Source: Aeriscardovia aeriphila (GTDB lineage Bacteria > Actinomycetota > Actinomycetes > Actinomycetales > Bifidobacteriaceae). From it: 64,000 bases of DNA. The translations under genes and the position numbers were made by a program. Location: assembly GCF_002259595.1 (NCBI RefSeq), contig NZ_MWWU01000004.1, positions 57,548 to 121,547 of the forward strand. Direction: 5' to 3'. The notes below the pieces were generated by a model. It worked only from the letters and a program-made list of their open reading frames with translations, ran no database searches and was not told the origin of the DNA. Numbering within the stretch: position 1 is the stretch's first letter; each line of letters opens with the position of its first letter. Below, in pieces: positions 50,944 through 59,609 of the stretch.

Positions 50944-52062
50944 ATGCGTACACTTTGGCACGAAATCACAGCAGGTCTCCTCCTCGTCAAACGAAACTTC
51001 TTCCACAGCGCCACAATCCTCGTTCTTATTGCACTTACCAGCACCATCATTGCCTTAAACCTTGGTGATGTTCTCGCACAAGGCATGAACTATATGCGCG
51101 GAAAACAGCTGCGCGACCAGCAGGCAACCTACTTCCAGATCGCATACCCCGGAGTTGAAAAACATGATCTCACCGCAATGAAAATCTTGAGAAAAGAGAT
51201 CAAAGCTGACCGCGCATTCACCTATATCGAAATGCAGGTGCACCCCACAGGAGAAGAGCAAGGGTTCAACGCTAAGCCTACACACATCATCGTGCTCATT
51301 GGGCATCGTGCAAGCCTCATGGTTTCAGAAGTTCCCGGAATCGCCTCTTCTGGAAAACTTGACCTCACTCCTCGCGCCTATTTGGGTGCAAGTTTCCCTC
51401 ATCAATCCTTTGCTTTCACTGTTGGCAACTACAAGCTCACCGCTACCAAGCGTCTGCCTTACGCGGCCGCCTACTTCTCTCCACATGGAACAGGAGAAAA
51501 GCTCGACAATTACGTGCTCGCCGTTCTTCCGCCTGACGTTCTCACCCATATCGATGATCAGATGATTCAGGTTGCCGAAGGAAACTCAATTTTCTTTCCT
51601 CACAGCAAGAATGCGAGCGCACAGCTAAACCTCTACGCTTACATCAGCGCAGCGCAGAAAAACGGAGCCTCCCTCATTCCCGTTGACCTCGCCACCAGTC
51701 AACCCACCATTTTCCGCCAGTTACTCGTGCGAACGTCGATCTACATTATCGCAGCATTCGCCCTCGTATTCCTCGTCCTCATGCTCTTCTGGGCAATTGG
51801 CTCTTCGATTGTGCGCTCTGATATTCGCGAATTCTCAATCCGCCACGCATTTGGAGCACCACTACCCCTTCTCATGTGTCAATTCGCTGCATTCCTCGCA
51901 ATTACCCTGCTTCTACCTGCAGCAATACCAGTAATCCTTACCGCACAAATTAATTGGTATTACTCAGTAGCCAGTTCGCTAGTACTCGTCATGAGCGTAG
52001 TCATTTACCTGTCAGCACTTCTCTATGCCAACGCCAGCTTGCGAAAAATGTTGCTTCTCTAG
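50944..52062 (+). CDS. FtsX/MacB-like ABC transporter permease without adjacent ATPase
   Basis: A 372-residue membrane protein. One helix near the N-terminus (about 24-44) is followed by an extracellular domain of about 200 residues (45-260), then three helices (about 268-295, 320-342, 345-367). This is the four-helix topology of the FtsX/MacB permease family. The segment SDIREFSIRHAFGAP (about 299-313) fits the cytoplasmic coupling region after helix 2. No ATP-binding partner gene is next to it. Start 50944 has AAGGAAG with ~6-base spacing; an ATG at 50938 is too close to the ribosome site. A near-perfect GATTATCA palindrome follows. Confidence 0.65.
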   Translation: MRTLWHEITAGLLLVKRNFFHSATILVLIALTSTIIALNLGDVLAQGMNYMRGKQLRDQQATYFQIAYPGVEKHDLTAMKILRKEIKADRAFTYIEMQVHPTGEEQGFNAKPTHIIVLIGHRASLMVSEVPGIASSGKLDLTPRAYLGASFPHQSFAFTVGNYKLTATKRLPYAAAYFSPHGTGEKLDNYVLAVLPPDVLTHIDDQMIQVAEGNSIFFPHSKNASAQLNLYAYISAAQKNGASLIPVDLATSQPTIFRQLLVRTSIYIIAAFALVFLVLMLFWAIGSSIVRSDIREFSIRHAFGAPLPLLMCQFAAFLAITLLLPAAIPVILTAQINWYYSVASSLVLVMSVVIYLSALLYANASLRKMLLL

Positions 52063-52075
52063 GCTGCAATTAAAG

Positions 52076-52109
52076 TTCTTGAGATTACCAGCGCTGATAA
52101 TCTCAAGAA
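52076..52109. repeat. 34-bp near-perfect palindrome of the GATTATCA family
   Basis: TTCTTGAGATTACCAGC followed by GCTGATAATCTCAAGAA: two 17-bp arms with one mismatch. It lies between the convergent permease and crcB genes, four bases before the crcB stop. Confidence 0.95.
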
Positions 52110-52113
52110 ATAC

Positions 52114-52518
52114 TTAGAAAAGCGAGGCGAGGAAGTAGCCTGCAGCGGCCAAGAGCTGCGAGGCAAGCAACATGCCAGCGCAATAGAGGAACGCGATATT
52201 TCCCTTGCCAGAAATGATCAAGCGATAACCCTCGACACTTGCCGTGGAAAAAGTGGAGTAACCGCCCAAAAAGCCAGTGCTCACCACAGTTGCCACAGCA
52301 GCCGGCAAGAGTGACGACGACGCCAAACCAGCCACAAAACCAACCAGCAAGCAAGCAGTCAGGTTCACCACAAAAGTGCCTGCGGGGAAGCTCGCCCATC
52401 GCTCAGACCAGCGCTTACTGCGAGAAGCAGCCTTCTTCACCGCAGAATCGACGAGGAAACGGCAGACCGCACCCAAGCCACCGCAGAGCATGACCACAAG
52501 AAACAGCGAAAAAGTCAT
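52114..52518 (-). CDS. crcB: Fluoride ion channel CrcB/Fluc, subunit 1
   Basis: A 134-residue, four-helix Fluc protein. The family motifs GTFVVNLTACLLVGF (with the conserved Asn) and GGYSTFSTASVE are present. Fluc channels export cytosolic fluoride. This one probably pairs with the neighbouring crcB2 product as an antiparallel heterodimer, as is common in actinobacteria. The ATG overlaps the crcB2 stop by four bases (ATGA), so the two are translated together in balance. Confidence 0.92.
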   Translation of the reverse strand: MTFSLFLVVMLCGGLGAVCRFLVDSAVKKAASRSKRWSERWASFPAGTFVVNLTACLLVGFVAGLASSSLLPAAVATVVSTGFLGGYSTFSTASVEGYRLIISGKGNIAFLYCAGMLLASQLLAAAGYFLASLF

Positions 52519-53342
52519 TGCGAATCTCCCTTCTCATGCTCCTTCAAAATCGCTTCGAGCTCCGGGTCAACATCGCCGCACACACCGCGGAAATCATCAT
52601 CCGTGTGCGCGTAACCAATCAGATTTGCCGAGCAGCCCTCGCGGTCGAGGATGCCGTGAGCGTGCAGCTTTTCTGCGCGCGGGCTCGACTTGCGGGAAGC
52701 TTGGGTTTCGGAAGAGGCCTGAGAGTCAGCGGCTTGGGAACCGGAGGCTTGAGCATCTCCAACTTGAGCATCTCCAGACGCCGCTTGTGCTTGAGCGGCG
52801 AGCAGTTGAGCTTGAGTGACGGGAAGGCCAGACACCAAGCGGGCAATCACAATGCCAATTCCTGCTGCCAACAAGCCACCCACCAAACTGGCCAGCGCGT
52901 AGAACAGGCCAATCACGCCAGCACGAGCAGAGGAAGAGTCGAAGCGAAGGATCGTCTCCCAAATGAAGGTGCCATACGTGGTGAACGCGCCCATAATGCC
53001 CGTTCCCAACAGCAATCGCGTCGCTTGACGCGTGCCAGTATCGGGGCCCCAGTGCTGCCACAACTCGAGAATGAAGCCCAGCAACAGAGCGCCGAGCATG
53101 TTCACCGTGAAAGTTGCCCACGGCCAGGCTTGAAGTTGCACTGCAGTGTGCGCAGCTGGTTGCATAAGGCTCAGGCCTGCTCGGGCGGCAGTGCCCAGAA
53201 GGCCTCCTGCAAAAACGCAGAAAATCTGAGCGACAAGAGACAACGGCTTGCCCTCAGCAGCTTTCTCGACGCGAGAAGCGGGCGAGGCGGCGGCAACTTT
53301 GCCCTCAGCATGCGGCTTTGCAGTGCGCTCGTTCTGTTCCAT
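52515..53342 (-). CDS. crcB: Fluoride ion channel CrcB/Fluc, subunit 2 with long C-terminal tail
   Basis: A 275-residue Fluc homologue. The channel part (about residues 35-175) has TFTVNMLGALLLGF with the conserved Asn. The phenylalanine-box segment reads GAFTTYGTFIWE, with Gly where most Fluc proteins have Ser (TTFSTF). A tail of about 95 residues follows: first Ala/Gln/Ser repeats (QAQ, QAS, DAQ units), then a more conserved acidic end (NLIGYAHTDDDFRG). Usual Fluc proteins stop at about 130 residues. The N-terminal 30 residues are also extra. Upstream partner in translation for crcB1. Confidence 0.85.
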   Translation of the reverse strand: MEQNERTAKPHAEGKVAAASPASRVEKAAEGKPLSLVAQIFCVFAGGLLGTAARAGLSLMQPAAHTAVQLQAWPWATFTVNMLGALLLGFILELWQHWGPDTGTRQATRLLLGTGIMGAFTTYGTFIWETILRFDSSSARAGVIGLFYALASLVGGLLAAGIGIVIARLVSGLPVTQAQLLAAQAQAASGDAQVGDAQASGSQAADSQASSETQASRKSSPRAEKLHAHGILDREGCSANLIGYAHTDDDFRGVCGDVDPELEAILKEHEKGDSQ

Positions 53343-53418
53343 ATTCACGAAGCACTACTCTAAATCGCACGCTCGAGCAAAAGGCGGCTGGCTGCTCGCC
53401 AACAAGCTCCGACAACAA

Positions 53419-53448
53419 ACCGGCGAGCCAGAAGACCAGCTCGCCGGT
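53419..53448 (-). terminator. Terminator of purA
   Basis: ACCGGCGAGC (53419-53428) pairs perfectly with GCTCGCCGGT (53439-53448). The minus-strand tail is TTGTTGT. Confidence 0.8.
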
Positions 53449-53505
53449 AAGTTTCCATCAGTCAGATGAGCAATCAGTCAAAGAAGCAATCCGCCAGATT
53501 GTCAC

Positions 53506-54807
53506 TCAGTCCAAAATCTCGTGGCGAACGATGATGTGGTCGCGAGCAGGGCCGTTACCAATCAGCGAGATCTGGCAGCCAGAGAGCTCTTCCAAGCGCA
53601 ACACATAGTTACGAGCGGCGGCAGGAAGCTCATCGAAGCTCTTCACACCCGTAATGTTCTCACTCCAGCCTGGCATTTCCTCATATACTGGCTTGGCAGA
53701 AGCGAACTCAAACTGGTCGATTGGCATTTCGCTGACGCGCTTATGCTCACCTTGCAAAGTAGTCACATCATAAGCCACACAGATTGGCAGGCTCTTCAAA
53801 CCAGTCAACGTATCCAATTTGGTGAGAACGAGGTCAGTCAAACCATTGATGCGCACAGCATAGCGAACAACAACAGCATCAAACCAACCACAACGACGCG
53901 GACGACCAGTCACCACACCATATTCGTGGCCTTGAGCGCGCAGCCAATCACCCTGCTCATCGGTGAGCTCGGTTGGGAATGCGCCAGCGCCAACGCGAGT
54001 GGTGTAAGCCTTCGTCACACCCAGCACACGGTTGATCTTGGTCGGACCAACACCAGTGCCCGTGCAAGCGCCACCTGCAGTTGGGTTCGAAGAGGTGACA
54101 AATGGGTAAGTGCCATGGTCGATGTCGAGCATGGTGGCCTGGCCGCCTTCGAACAGAACATTCTTACCCTCATCCAAAGCCCTGTTCAACACGAGAGACA
54201 CGTCGGTGGCGTGAGAACGAATCTTCTCGCCATTTTCCAGCAGCTCATCGAGGTTTTCTGCCAAGCTCATCGGCTTAGCGCCGTAGATCTTTTCAATCAG
54301 CTCATTCTTCAGCTCGAGGTTTGCCTCAACCTTAGCCCTCAAATGCTCCTCATTAAACAGATCGGCCACTCGGATTCCGATGCGATTCACCTTGTCGGCA
54401 TAAGTAGGGCCGATGCCCCTACCCGTCGTGCCAATCTTGGACGAGCCGCGAGAGCTTTCGTTGAGCTTATCCAGGTAGCGGTCGTAAGGAGCGGTAATAT
54501 GAGCACCCAAGGAGACCAGAAGCTTGGAGCAATCGACGCCTTCAGCTTCCAAAGTGTGCATTTCGTCGACGAGCACCTGAGGGTCGACGACAACGCCAGA
54601 GCCAATAACCGGAGTGATGTTCTTGTTCACCACACCGCTTGGCAACAGGTGCAAAGCATAGCTCTTGTCTCCCACGACGACAGTGTGGCCAGCGTTGGCA
54701 CCTCCGTTGTAACGAGCCACGTAATCGACGCGGGTACCCAACAAGTCTGTTGCTTTACCCTTGCCTTCGTCTCCCCATTGAGCTCCAACAACAATAATTC
54801 CTGCCAT
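53506..54807 (-). CDS. purA: Adenylosuccinate synthetase
   Basis: A 433-residue enzyme joining IMP and aspartate with GTP in AMP synthesis. It begins with the GTP loop [11 protein letters not shown], followed by NGGANAGHT with the catalytic His, and [14 protein letters not shown] for IMP binding. Length and motifs are complete. AAGGAG lies upstream of the ATG. It is a single-gene unit with its own terminator at 53419. Confidence 0.97.
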   Translation of the reverse strand: MAGIIVVGAQWGDEGKGKATDLLGTRVDYVARYNGGANAGHTVVVGDKSYALHLLPSGVVNKNITPVIGSGVVVDPQVLVDEMHTLEAEGVDCSKLLVSLGAHITAPYDRYLDKLNESSRGSSKIGTTGRGIGPTYADKVNRIGIRVADLFNEEHLRAKVEANLELKNELIEKIYGAKPMSLAENLDELLENGEKIRSHATDVSLVLNRALDEGKNVLFEGGQATMLDIDHGTYPFVTSSNPTAGGACTGTGVGPTKINRVLGVTKAYTTRVGAGAFPTELTDEQGDWLRAQGHEYGVVTGRPRRCGWFDAVVVRYAVRINGLTDLVLTKLDTLTGLKSLPICVAYDVTTLQGEHKRVSEMPIDQFEFASAKPVYEEMPGWSENITGVKSFDELPAAARNYVLRLEELSGCQISLIGNGPARDHIIVRHEILD

Positions 54808-55060
54808 ATGTGCTGGCTCCTTATGCCTAACCGCTGCACACGCCTCTCGCGCACAAGCCGGGTATATACCTTACACGAACGGGGGCAGAGAATTGTTAAC
54901 GGGAGGTCACACGCGCTTGTTTTCCAGAAAATTAAAGGAAAAGGGATGATAACACGTTCACAGTTTGCCTTACGAGAAACTATATGATGAGCATCTCTGA
55001 TTCCCTCTTGCAGCCGAGGCGATGAGATTATAGCTGGAAAGAGGTCCTCAGGAAAAACAA
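54808..55060. other. Upstream region of purA, no gene seen
   Basis: About 250 bp carrying the purA promoter (minus strand). No clear riboswitch or open gene was recognised. Confidence 0.4.
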
Positions 55061-55090
55061 AAGCGCCCTGGTCTGCATTCCAGGGCGCTT
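55061..55090 (-). terminator. Terminator of the murT-gatD operon
   Basis: AAGCGCCCTGG (55061-55071) pairs with CCAGGGCGCTT (55080-55090). On the minus strand it is followed by TTGTTTTT. Confidence 0.85.
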
Positions 55091-55152
55091 CCATTCAATG
55101 AGGAGAGGAAGAAGAAAATTCAATTATGGCCTCTAAGATTTCCTAAAAGGTC

Positions 55153-55183
55153 TCAGCTGTTGAGCTGATGGTTATATATAACC
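55153..55183. repeat. Two adjacent palindromes downstream of gatD
   Basis: TCAGCT-gttg-AGCTGA (55153-55168) and the perfect 14-bp palindrome GGTTATATATAACC (55170-55183). They lie between the gatD stop and the terminator. Possible hairpin or regulator site. Confidence 0.55.
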
Positions 55184-55364
55184 TCATAATTCTTGGTTCA
55201 ATCCTCAAATGCGCATCAAAAACTCTTCCTGTTTGCTGAAAGAAAACTGAAAACGGCGTTCTGCAAGCCCGGCAAGCCCATCACCTTTGCTCACGCAAAC
55301 CCCTGAGAAACCAGAAGAGCTTTGCACAAGCCCGCACAAGCTAGCAGCCCCGAAGCCCACACGC

Positions 55365-56231
55365 TCACCTCGGGCGATGCTGCGCCACCTGCGAAGCCTG
55401 ACGCGCACACTCATCCAGCTTCTCCAGTTCAGCTTGCATCGAACTATCAGCCAAATTAGTGAAGCTGCCGTAGCGATGCTCCACCGCCTTCATCACGAGA
55501 AAATCAGCAAGTTTCGGGTTTTTTGGCAGCACAGAACCGTGCATATACGTACCAATCACGTTGTTCTTCTGTGCACCCTCCGTCTCATCCTCAGCGTTGT
55601 TCCCCTCACCTGAGGTAACACGGCCCAACGCTTTCGTCTGCCCATGCAAGAACGTCTGGCCAGAATGGTTCTCATAACCCACCAATGTTCCGTAGTCCGA
55701 GCTTGCTACCAGGTTGCCAATCAAGCGAGCAGTTTTCCCCAGCGTTTCTGCATCAAAAATGCCAATCCCAGGAATTTCATCGCCATCAATAGTGCGGAAA
55801 AAGTTACCGAAAAGCTGATACAGGCCGCAGATTACCAGCATCGGAACTCCCTCATCCGCCATCTGCCGCAGCTGAGGAGCGCGAGCCATGAGATCATCCT
55901 GAATCTTCTTCTGACCAGAATCCTGGCCACCGCCGCCCAGAATGATATCCACATGCTCTGGCCAGGCATCCCCCTGGTTCACATAGTGCACAACCGGCTG
56001 GTAGCCATACAGCCACAAGCGTTTCGCCACCACGAGAACATTTCCCGTATCCCCGTAAATATTCATATCGCGCGGATACAGTGACACAATATCGACAGCC
56101 GGACGAACCCTATCGTCAATCACGTTGATACGATTCTCAGCCTCACCACTGTGAAGATGATCCTCACTCTCAGCCAAGTGAAGATGATTCTCACCCTCAA
56201 CAGTGTGAATACGATCCTCAAGCTCACTCAT
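55365..56231 (-). CDS. gatD: Lipid II isoglutaminyl synthase, glutaminase subunit GatD
   Basis: A 288-residue CobQ/CobB-type glutamine amidotransferase. It supplies ammonia to MurT for amidating the D-Glu of the lipid II stem peptide. The catalytic Cys is in VICGLYQLFG and His in GTYMHGSVLPKNP; the loop ILGGGGQDSGQ is the family hallmark. The start at 56231 overlaps the murT stop (ATGA), as usual for this pair. Residues 3-32 hold a tandem 9-residue repeat (about HLHLAESED), encoded by a 27-bp DNA repeat and not normal for GatD. The core begins at about residue 43 (VDIVSLYPRDMNIYGD). Confidence 0.92.
   Translation of the reverse strand: MSELEDRIHTVEGENHLHLAESEDHLHSGEAENRINVIDDRVRPAVDIVSLYPRDMNIYGDTGNVLVVAKRLWLYGYQPVVHYVNQGDAWPEHVDIILGGGGQDSGQKKIQDDLMARAPQLRQMADEGVPMLVICGLYQLFGNFFRTIDGDEIPGIGIFDAETLGKTARLIGNLVASSDYGTLVGYENHSGQTFLHGQTKALGRVTSGEGNNAEDETEGAQKNNVIGTYMHGSVLPKNPKLADFLVMKAVEHRYGSFTNLADSSMQAELEKLDECARQASQVAQHRPR
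56130..56222. repeat. 27-bp tandem repeat at the start of gatD
   Basis: Three imperfect 27-bp units, starting GATTCTCAGCCTCACC, GATCCTCACTCTCAGCC and GATTCTCACCCTCAACAG, plus a partial fourth. In-frame 9-residue units result, so copy number could vary without breaking the gene. Confidence 0.8.
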
Positions 56232-57742
56232 GCGCGAACCCCCACATTCTCGATCGTGGCAATCTGGGAAAGCTCCTGGCGAAGAGCCAACATAGCCGTA
56301 TACGTGCAATAGATTCTCTTCGGCTTTTCAGGCTCTCTCTGCAAGAACGCCATCAACGCCTCATGCAAGTTCGTCTGCGTCTGCTGCACATTCACCCCGT
56401 CGTAGGCAAGCCTGGTCGTCATATCCCACGCTCGCACGCCGGTCACCTCAGAAACTCCTGTTGAAGCCAGTGATGCGAAATCGACATCCCACAGCCAACT
56501 CATATCGCGTCCATCGGCGTACTCATCGTTAATGGCAATCATGGTACTCGTACCCTGAGCAGGGAAGGAGCGCAAAGCCAAGCGGAAGCCGCCCGGGTTC
56601 TTGACCAGCACCAGCTCAACTGGCACGTTATTGACCATCACCGTTTCGCCGCGGCCAAAAGCAGGAGTCACTGTGCTCACAGCGTCAATCAGCTGCTCGG
56701 TGGTGATGTGGGAGGCTTTCTCCAGGCGTTGGCGTTGAGTTGGGCTCACATTCTCCAGATCGGCACTCTTGCTCGCGTCTGCGACCACTGCGCGGGCAAC
56801 TGCGAGAGCGCCTGCTGCGTTGAACATGTTGTAGACGCCGGAAACTCGCATGCTGGTGCGCTTTTCCAGCCCGTCCATGTGCAGGGTTGCAAAGCCTGTT
56901 TCCACGCCGGTGAGCAGCACGTCTGCGGGCAGGCTTGAGGCGCGTTTCCACTCTTCTTCTCGGCTTTGTTCAGCCTTGTGGTCAATTGGCATTGCGCTTC
57001 CCGTCAGCTGCTCGATAGCATGCAAGGTTGAGGAGTGCAGTTGTGCATCGTTGGGGAAGAGTTTTCTGAGATTATCAGAGCCCAAACCGTAGTAGCTGAT
57101 GTGAGTGCCAGGGCGAGCTTGTTTCGCCAGGCCTGCGATGAGTGGGTCTTCTCGGTTGAGAATCAGCGTTCCTGATGTGGCATGAGCCGCGTGCGCCAGC
57201 AGACGAGCCGTGGTGTCAATCTCACCAAATCGGTCCAGTTGGTCGCGCATCACGTTGAGAAGCAAGGTATAGCGAGGCTGAACCTGCTGAACAAACTTCA
57301 CCGAGTAGGCTTCGTCCAGCTCGAGCACCGCGATATCGGCATCCAGCTTGCCAGAAAGCGAGATTTGAGGAAGCAACGAGGAGATGACGCCACGCACAAA
57401 ATTCGAGCCAGTCGGGTTCGTAAAAACCTTCAATCCCAAGCTTTCCAAAAGGCTGACCACCATGCGAGTCGACGTGGTTTTGCCGTTAGTGCCGCTGACC
57501 ACCACAGTTCCCAAAGGAAGATTGCTCAAGGTGCGAGCAAGGAAGCCAGGGTCCAGCTTTTCCACCACTTCACCAGGGAATGCCGAGCCGCCACCGCGCA
57601 CGTGAGCGAGGCCGTAAACGCATTTGCCGATGGCAGGAGTGAAAGGCTTCTTCCAGCTGTGAGTGTGTGCTTGCACGCGAGCGCGCTGAGCATCGTCGTC
57701 TGCCACGCTGGAGGTGAAAGCAGACATTGATTGCTGTGCCAT
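56228..57742 (-). CDS. murT: Lipid II isoglutaminyl synthase, MurT subunit (no zinc-ribbon cysteines)
   Basis: A 504-residue Mur-ligase homologue that activates the lipid II glutamate for amidation. The ATP loop is VVVSGTNGKTTSTRM, with LNVMRDQLDRFGEIDTT and LILNREDPLIAGL following. The C-terminal MurT domain (DUF1727) is present (FPAQGTSTMIAINDEYADGRDMSWLWDVDF region). In the best-studied MurT proteins a four-Cys zinc ribbon follows the DDP segment; here the matching stretch (about residues 215-280) has no Cys and is replaced by a Leu/His/Glu-rich segment. AAGGAG precedes the ATG. Coupled to gatD by a four-base overlap. dnaB lies upstream. Confidence 0.92.
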   Translation of the reverse strand: MAQQSMSAFTSSVADDDAQRARVQAHTHSWKKPFTPAIGKCVYGLAHVRGGGSAFPGEVVEKLDPGFLARTLSNLPLGTVVVSGTNGKTTSTRMVVSLLESLGLKVFTNPTGSNFVRGVISSLLPQISLSGKLDADIAVLELDEAYSVKFVQQVQPRYTLLLNVMRDQLDRFGEIDTTARLLAHAAHATSGTLILNREDPLIAGLAKQARPGTHISYYGLGSDNLRKLFPNDAQLHSSTLHAIEQLTGSAMPIDHKAEQSREEEWKRASSLPADVLLTGVETGFATLHMDGLEKRTSMRVSGVYNMFNAAGALAVARAVVADASKSADLENVSPTQRQRLEKASHITTEQLIDAVSTVTPAFGRGETVMVNNVPVELVLVKNPGGFRLALRSFPAQGTSTMIAINDEYADGRDMSWLWDVDFASLASTGVSEVTGVRAWDMTTRLAYDGVNVQQTQTNLHEALMAFLQREPEKPKRIYCTYTAMLALRQELSQIATIENVGVRA

Positions 57743-57746
57743 TATG

Positions 57747-57869
57747 CTCCTTAAATTCCCTTAAATTCCTTTAAATTCCGAGAGTCTCGAGATTCCTCAA
57801 GTCCTGAATTCCTCAAGTCCTGAATTCCTAGAGTCCTCAGTTTCTTAATCCCTAGAGTCCCTTAAATTC
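57747..57869. repeat. Short tandem repeats between dnaB and murT
   Basis: TTAAATTCC occurs four times. The 16-bp unit ATTCCTCAAGTCCTGA is duplicated in tandem (57792-57807, 57808-57823) with a third partial copy. The repeats run up to the murT ribosome site and into the dnaB 3' end. Confidence 0.85.
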
Positions 57870-59217
57870 CTTGTTCAACGTCCTGGCTCAAGTTCAAGAA
57901 GCGCGAATTTGCGCCATCGAAGGAAAGCCCCACCGTTCCCGTCTGGCCATTACGGTTCTTCGCCACAATAATGTCGGCCTCGCCGGGGCGGTCTTCCTTG
58001 TTGTAGAAATCAGGGCGGTGAACGAGCAATACTTCATCAGCATCCTGCTCGATAGAACCCGATTCACGAAGGTCGGAAAGCATTGGCTTCTTATCCTGAC
58101 GCATTTCCGGGCCACGGTTCAACTGTGACAGCGCGATCACCGGAACGTTAAGTTCCTTAGCCAGCAGCTTGAGCGAGCGAGAGAACTCCGACACCTCTTG
58201 CTGGCGCGATTCCACGGCTCCGGTCGAGCTCATCAGCTGCAAGTAGTCGATCACCACCAAGCCCAACGGCTTCATCGAGGCCTGCCCCTGCTTCAAAGTA
58301 CGGCACTTCGAGCGAATTTCCATCAGTGACATATTCGGCGAATCGTCAAGCAGGAGCGGGACGTTCTGCATCTCGCCCATTTCCTTATTCAAGCGGTCCC
58401 ACTGGCGGTCATCCAGCTGAGCGGCACGCAAAGTTTCCAAAGGAATGGAGGTCTCCGCGGAAATAATACGCTGAGCGATTTCGTCGCGGCTCATCTCCAG
58501 GGAGAACACGATGGTGGTGATGTTCTGGCGGAAAGCTGCGTAACGGGCAATATCCATAGCAAAAGTGGACTTACCCATAGCCGGGCGGCCTGCCACAATA
58601 ACAAGCTGGCCTGGCTGCAAACCGTGCATCAGCCCGTCGAGAGCGACGAAGCCGGTGTCTACGCCTTGCTTGACTTGGCCGCTTTGAATAGCAGAAATAT
58701 TGGAGAGCGTCTCGTACGCCGTGTTGTAAATATCCACATAGTCGGTGCGCAGGCGGTTATCCGATAGGGACATTGCCTTCTGCTGGGCCATGTTGACGAC
58801 TTGTTCTGCTGGTGCGCCGCCCGCCTTTTCGCCCATTTCGATGATGGCTCGACCCGACTCGATCACGCGCCTGAGCAAAGCCTTATCGCGCACGATGGAA
58901 GCATAGCTGTTCACCGAAGCCGCTTGTGGTGAGGAGGGCACGAGGTCGGCAATATAAATGCTGCCGCCTGCTTGGGTGAGTTTATCTTCCTTTTCCAGCT
59001 GGTTGGCCACGGTAATCACATCGGCAGGTTCACCGGCGGAGAAGAGGCGAATGATGGTGGAGAAAATAATCTGGTTCTTCGGCTCGTAAAAATCCTGCTC
59101 AGTCAGCACGGCCGTCGCCTCGGTAATGGCGTCCTGCGTCTGCAGCATTGAGCCCAGCACCGCTTTTTCGGCGTCAGAATCGTGCGGAGGAACCTTCATG
59201 CTCACATCGGTAGCCAT
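57862..59217 (-). CDS. dnaB: Replicative DNA helicase DnaB
   Basis: A 451-residue hexameric helicase that unwinds DNA at the replication fork. The N-terminal domain carries PPHDSDAEKAVLGSML. The RecA-like motor has Walker A GRPAMGKSTFAMDIA, Walker B LVVIDYLQLM and the EVSEFSRSLKLLAKEL segment; LVHRPDFYNKED and IVAKNRNGQTGTV are near the end. No intein is present; length is normal. AAAGGAGAG precedes the ATG. Transcribed toward murT. Confidence 0.97.
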   Translation of the reverse strand: MATDVSMKVPPHDSDAEKAVLGSMLQTQDAITEATAVLTEQDFYEPKNQIIFSTIIRLFSAGEPADVITVANQLEKEDKLTQAGGSIYIADLVPSSPQAASVNSYASIVRDKALLRRVIESGRAIIEMGEKAGGAPAEQVVNMAQQKAMSLSDNRLRTDYVDIYNTAYETLSNISAIQSGQVKQGVDTGFVALDGLMHGLQPGQLVIVAGRPAMGKSTFAMDIARYAAFRQNITTIVFSLEMSRDEIAQRIISAETSIPLETLRAAQLDDRQWDRLNKEMGEMQNVPLLLDDSPNMSLMEIRSKCRTLKQGQASMKPLGLVVIDYLQLMSSTGAVESRQQEVSEFSRSLKLLAKELNVPVIALSQLNRGPEMRQDKKPMLSDLRESGSIEQDADEVLLVHRPDFYNKEDRPGEADIIVAKNRNGQTGTVGLSFDGANSRFLNLSQDVEQGI

Positions 59218-59248
59218 ATCTCTCCTTTACTCCCCTCACATGCCTCAA

Positions 59249-59256
59249 GATTATCA
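59249..59256 (+). repeat. GATTATCA element between glnK and dnaB
   Basis: CTCAAGATTATCAGCGCTC lies in the 53-bp gap, just after the glnK stop. Confidence 0.8.
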
Positions 59257-59270
59257 GCGCTCACCGTAGC

Positions 59271-59609
59271 CTACAGCGCAGCCTCATTCTCATCGCCGGT
59301 GTTAATCCTGACGACACGGTCCAGCGGTGCCACCCAAATGAAGCCATCGCCATCATTTCCGGTTTTCGCCGCCTCAACCAGCACGTTGACTAAGGTGTCC
59401 GCATCCTCATCGGCACTCACCACGTCAATGCGCACGCGGGTGATGAGGTCAGAATTGTAGCGAGCCCCGCGGTACACCTCAGAATGGCCCACTTCCTGGC
59501 CAAAACCGGAGACGGAGGTGAGCGTCATTCCACGAACGCCAGCCTGAGCAAGCGCAGTTTTGCACGCATCCAAGCATTCGGGCTTAATAACTGCAGTGAC
59601 AATCTTCAT
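59271..59609 (-). CDS. glnK: PII nitrogen-regulatory protein
   Basis: A 112-residue trimeric signal protein that reads nitrogen and energy state and controls the ammonium transporter next to it. The T-loop reads GHSEVYRGARYNSDL and keeps the Tyr (RGARY) that can be uridylylated or adenylylated in relatives. The B-loop TGNDGDGFIWVAPLD and the C-terminal VRINTGDENEAAL are typical. Its ATG follows the amt stop codon with no gap, the standard amtB-glnK pairing. No glnD gene is in the window. Confidence 0.94.
   Translation of the reverse strand: MKIVTAVIKPECLDACKTALAQAGVRGMTLTSVSGFGQEVGHSEVYRGARYNSDLITRVRIDVVSADEDADTLVNVLVEAAKTGNDGDGFIWVAPLDRVVRINTGDENEAAL

Noticed and set aside
57747..57869. CRISPR-like array of short repeats
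   Set aside because: Units are 9-16 bp, adjacent and without unique spacers of constant length, and there are no cas genes.
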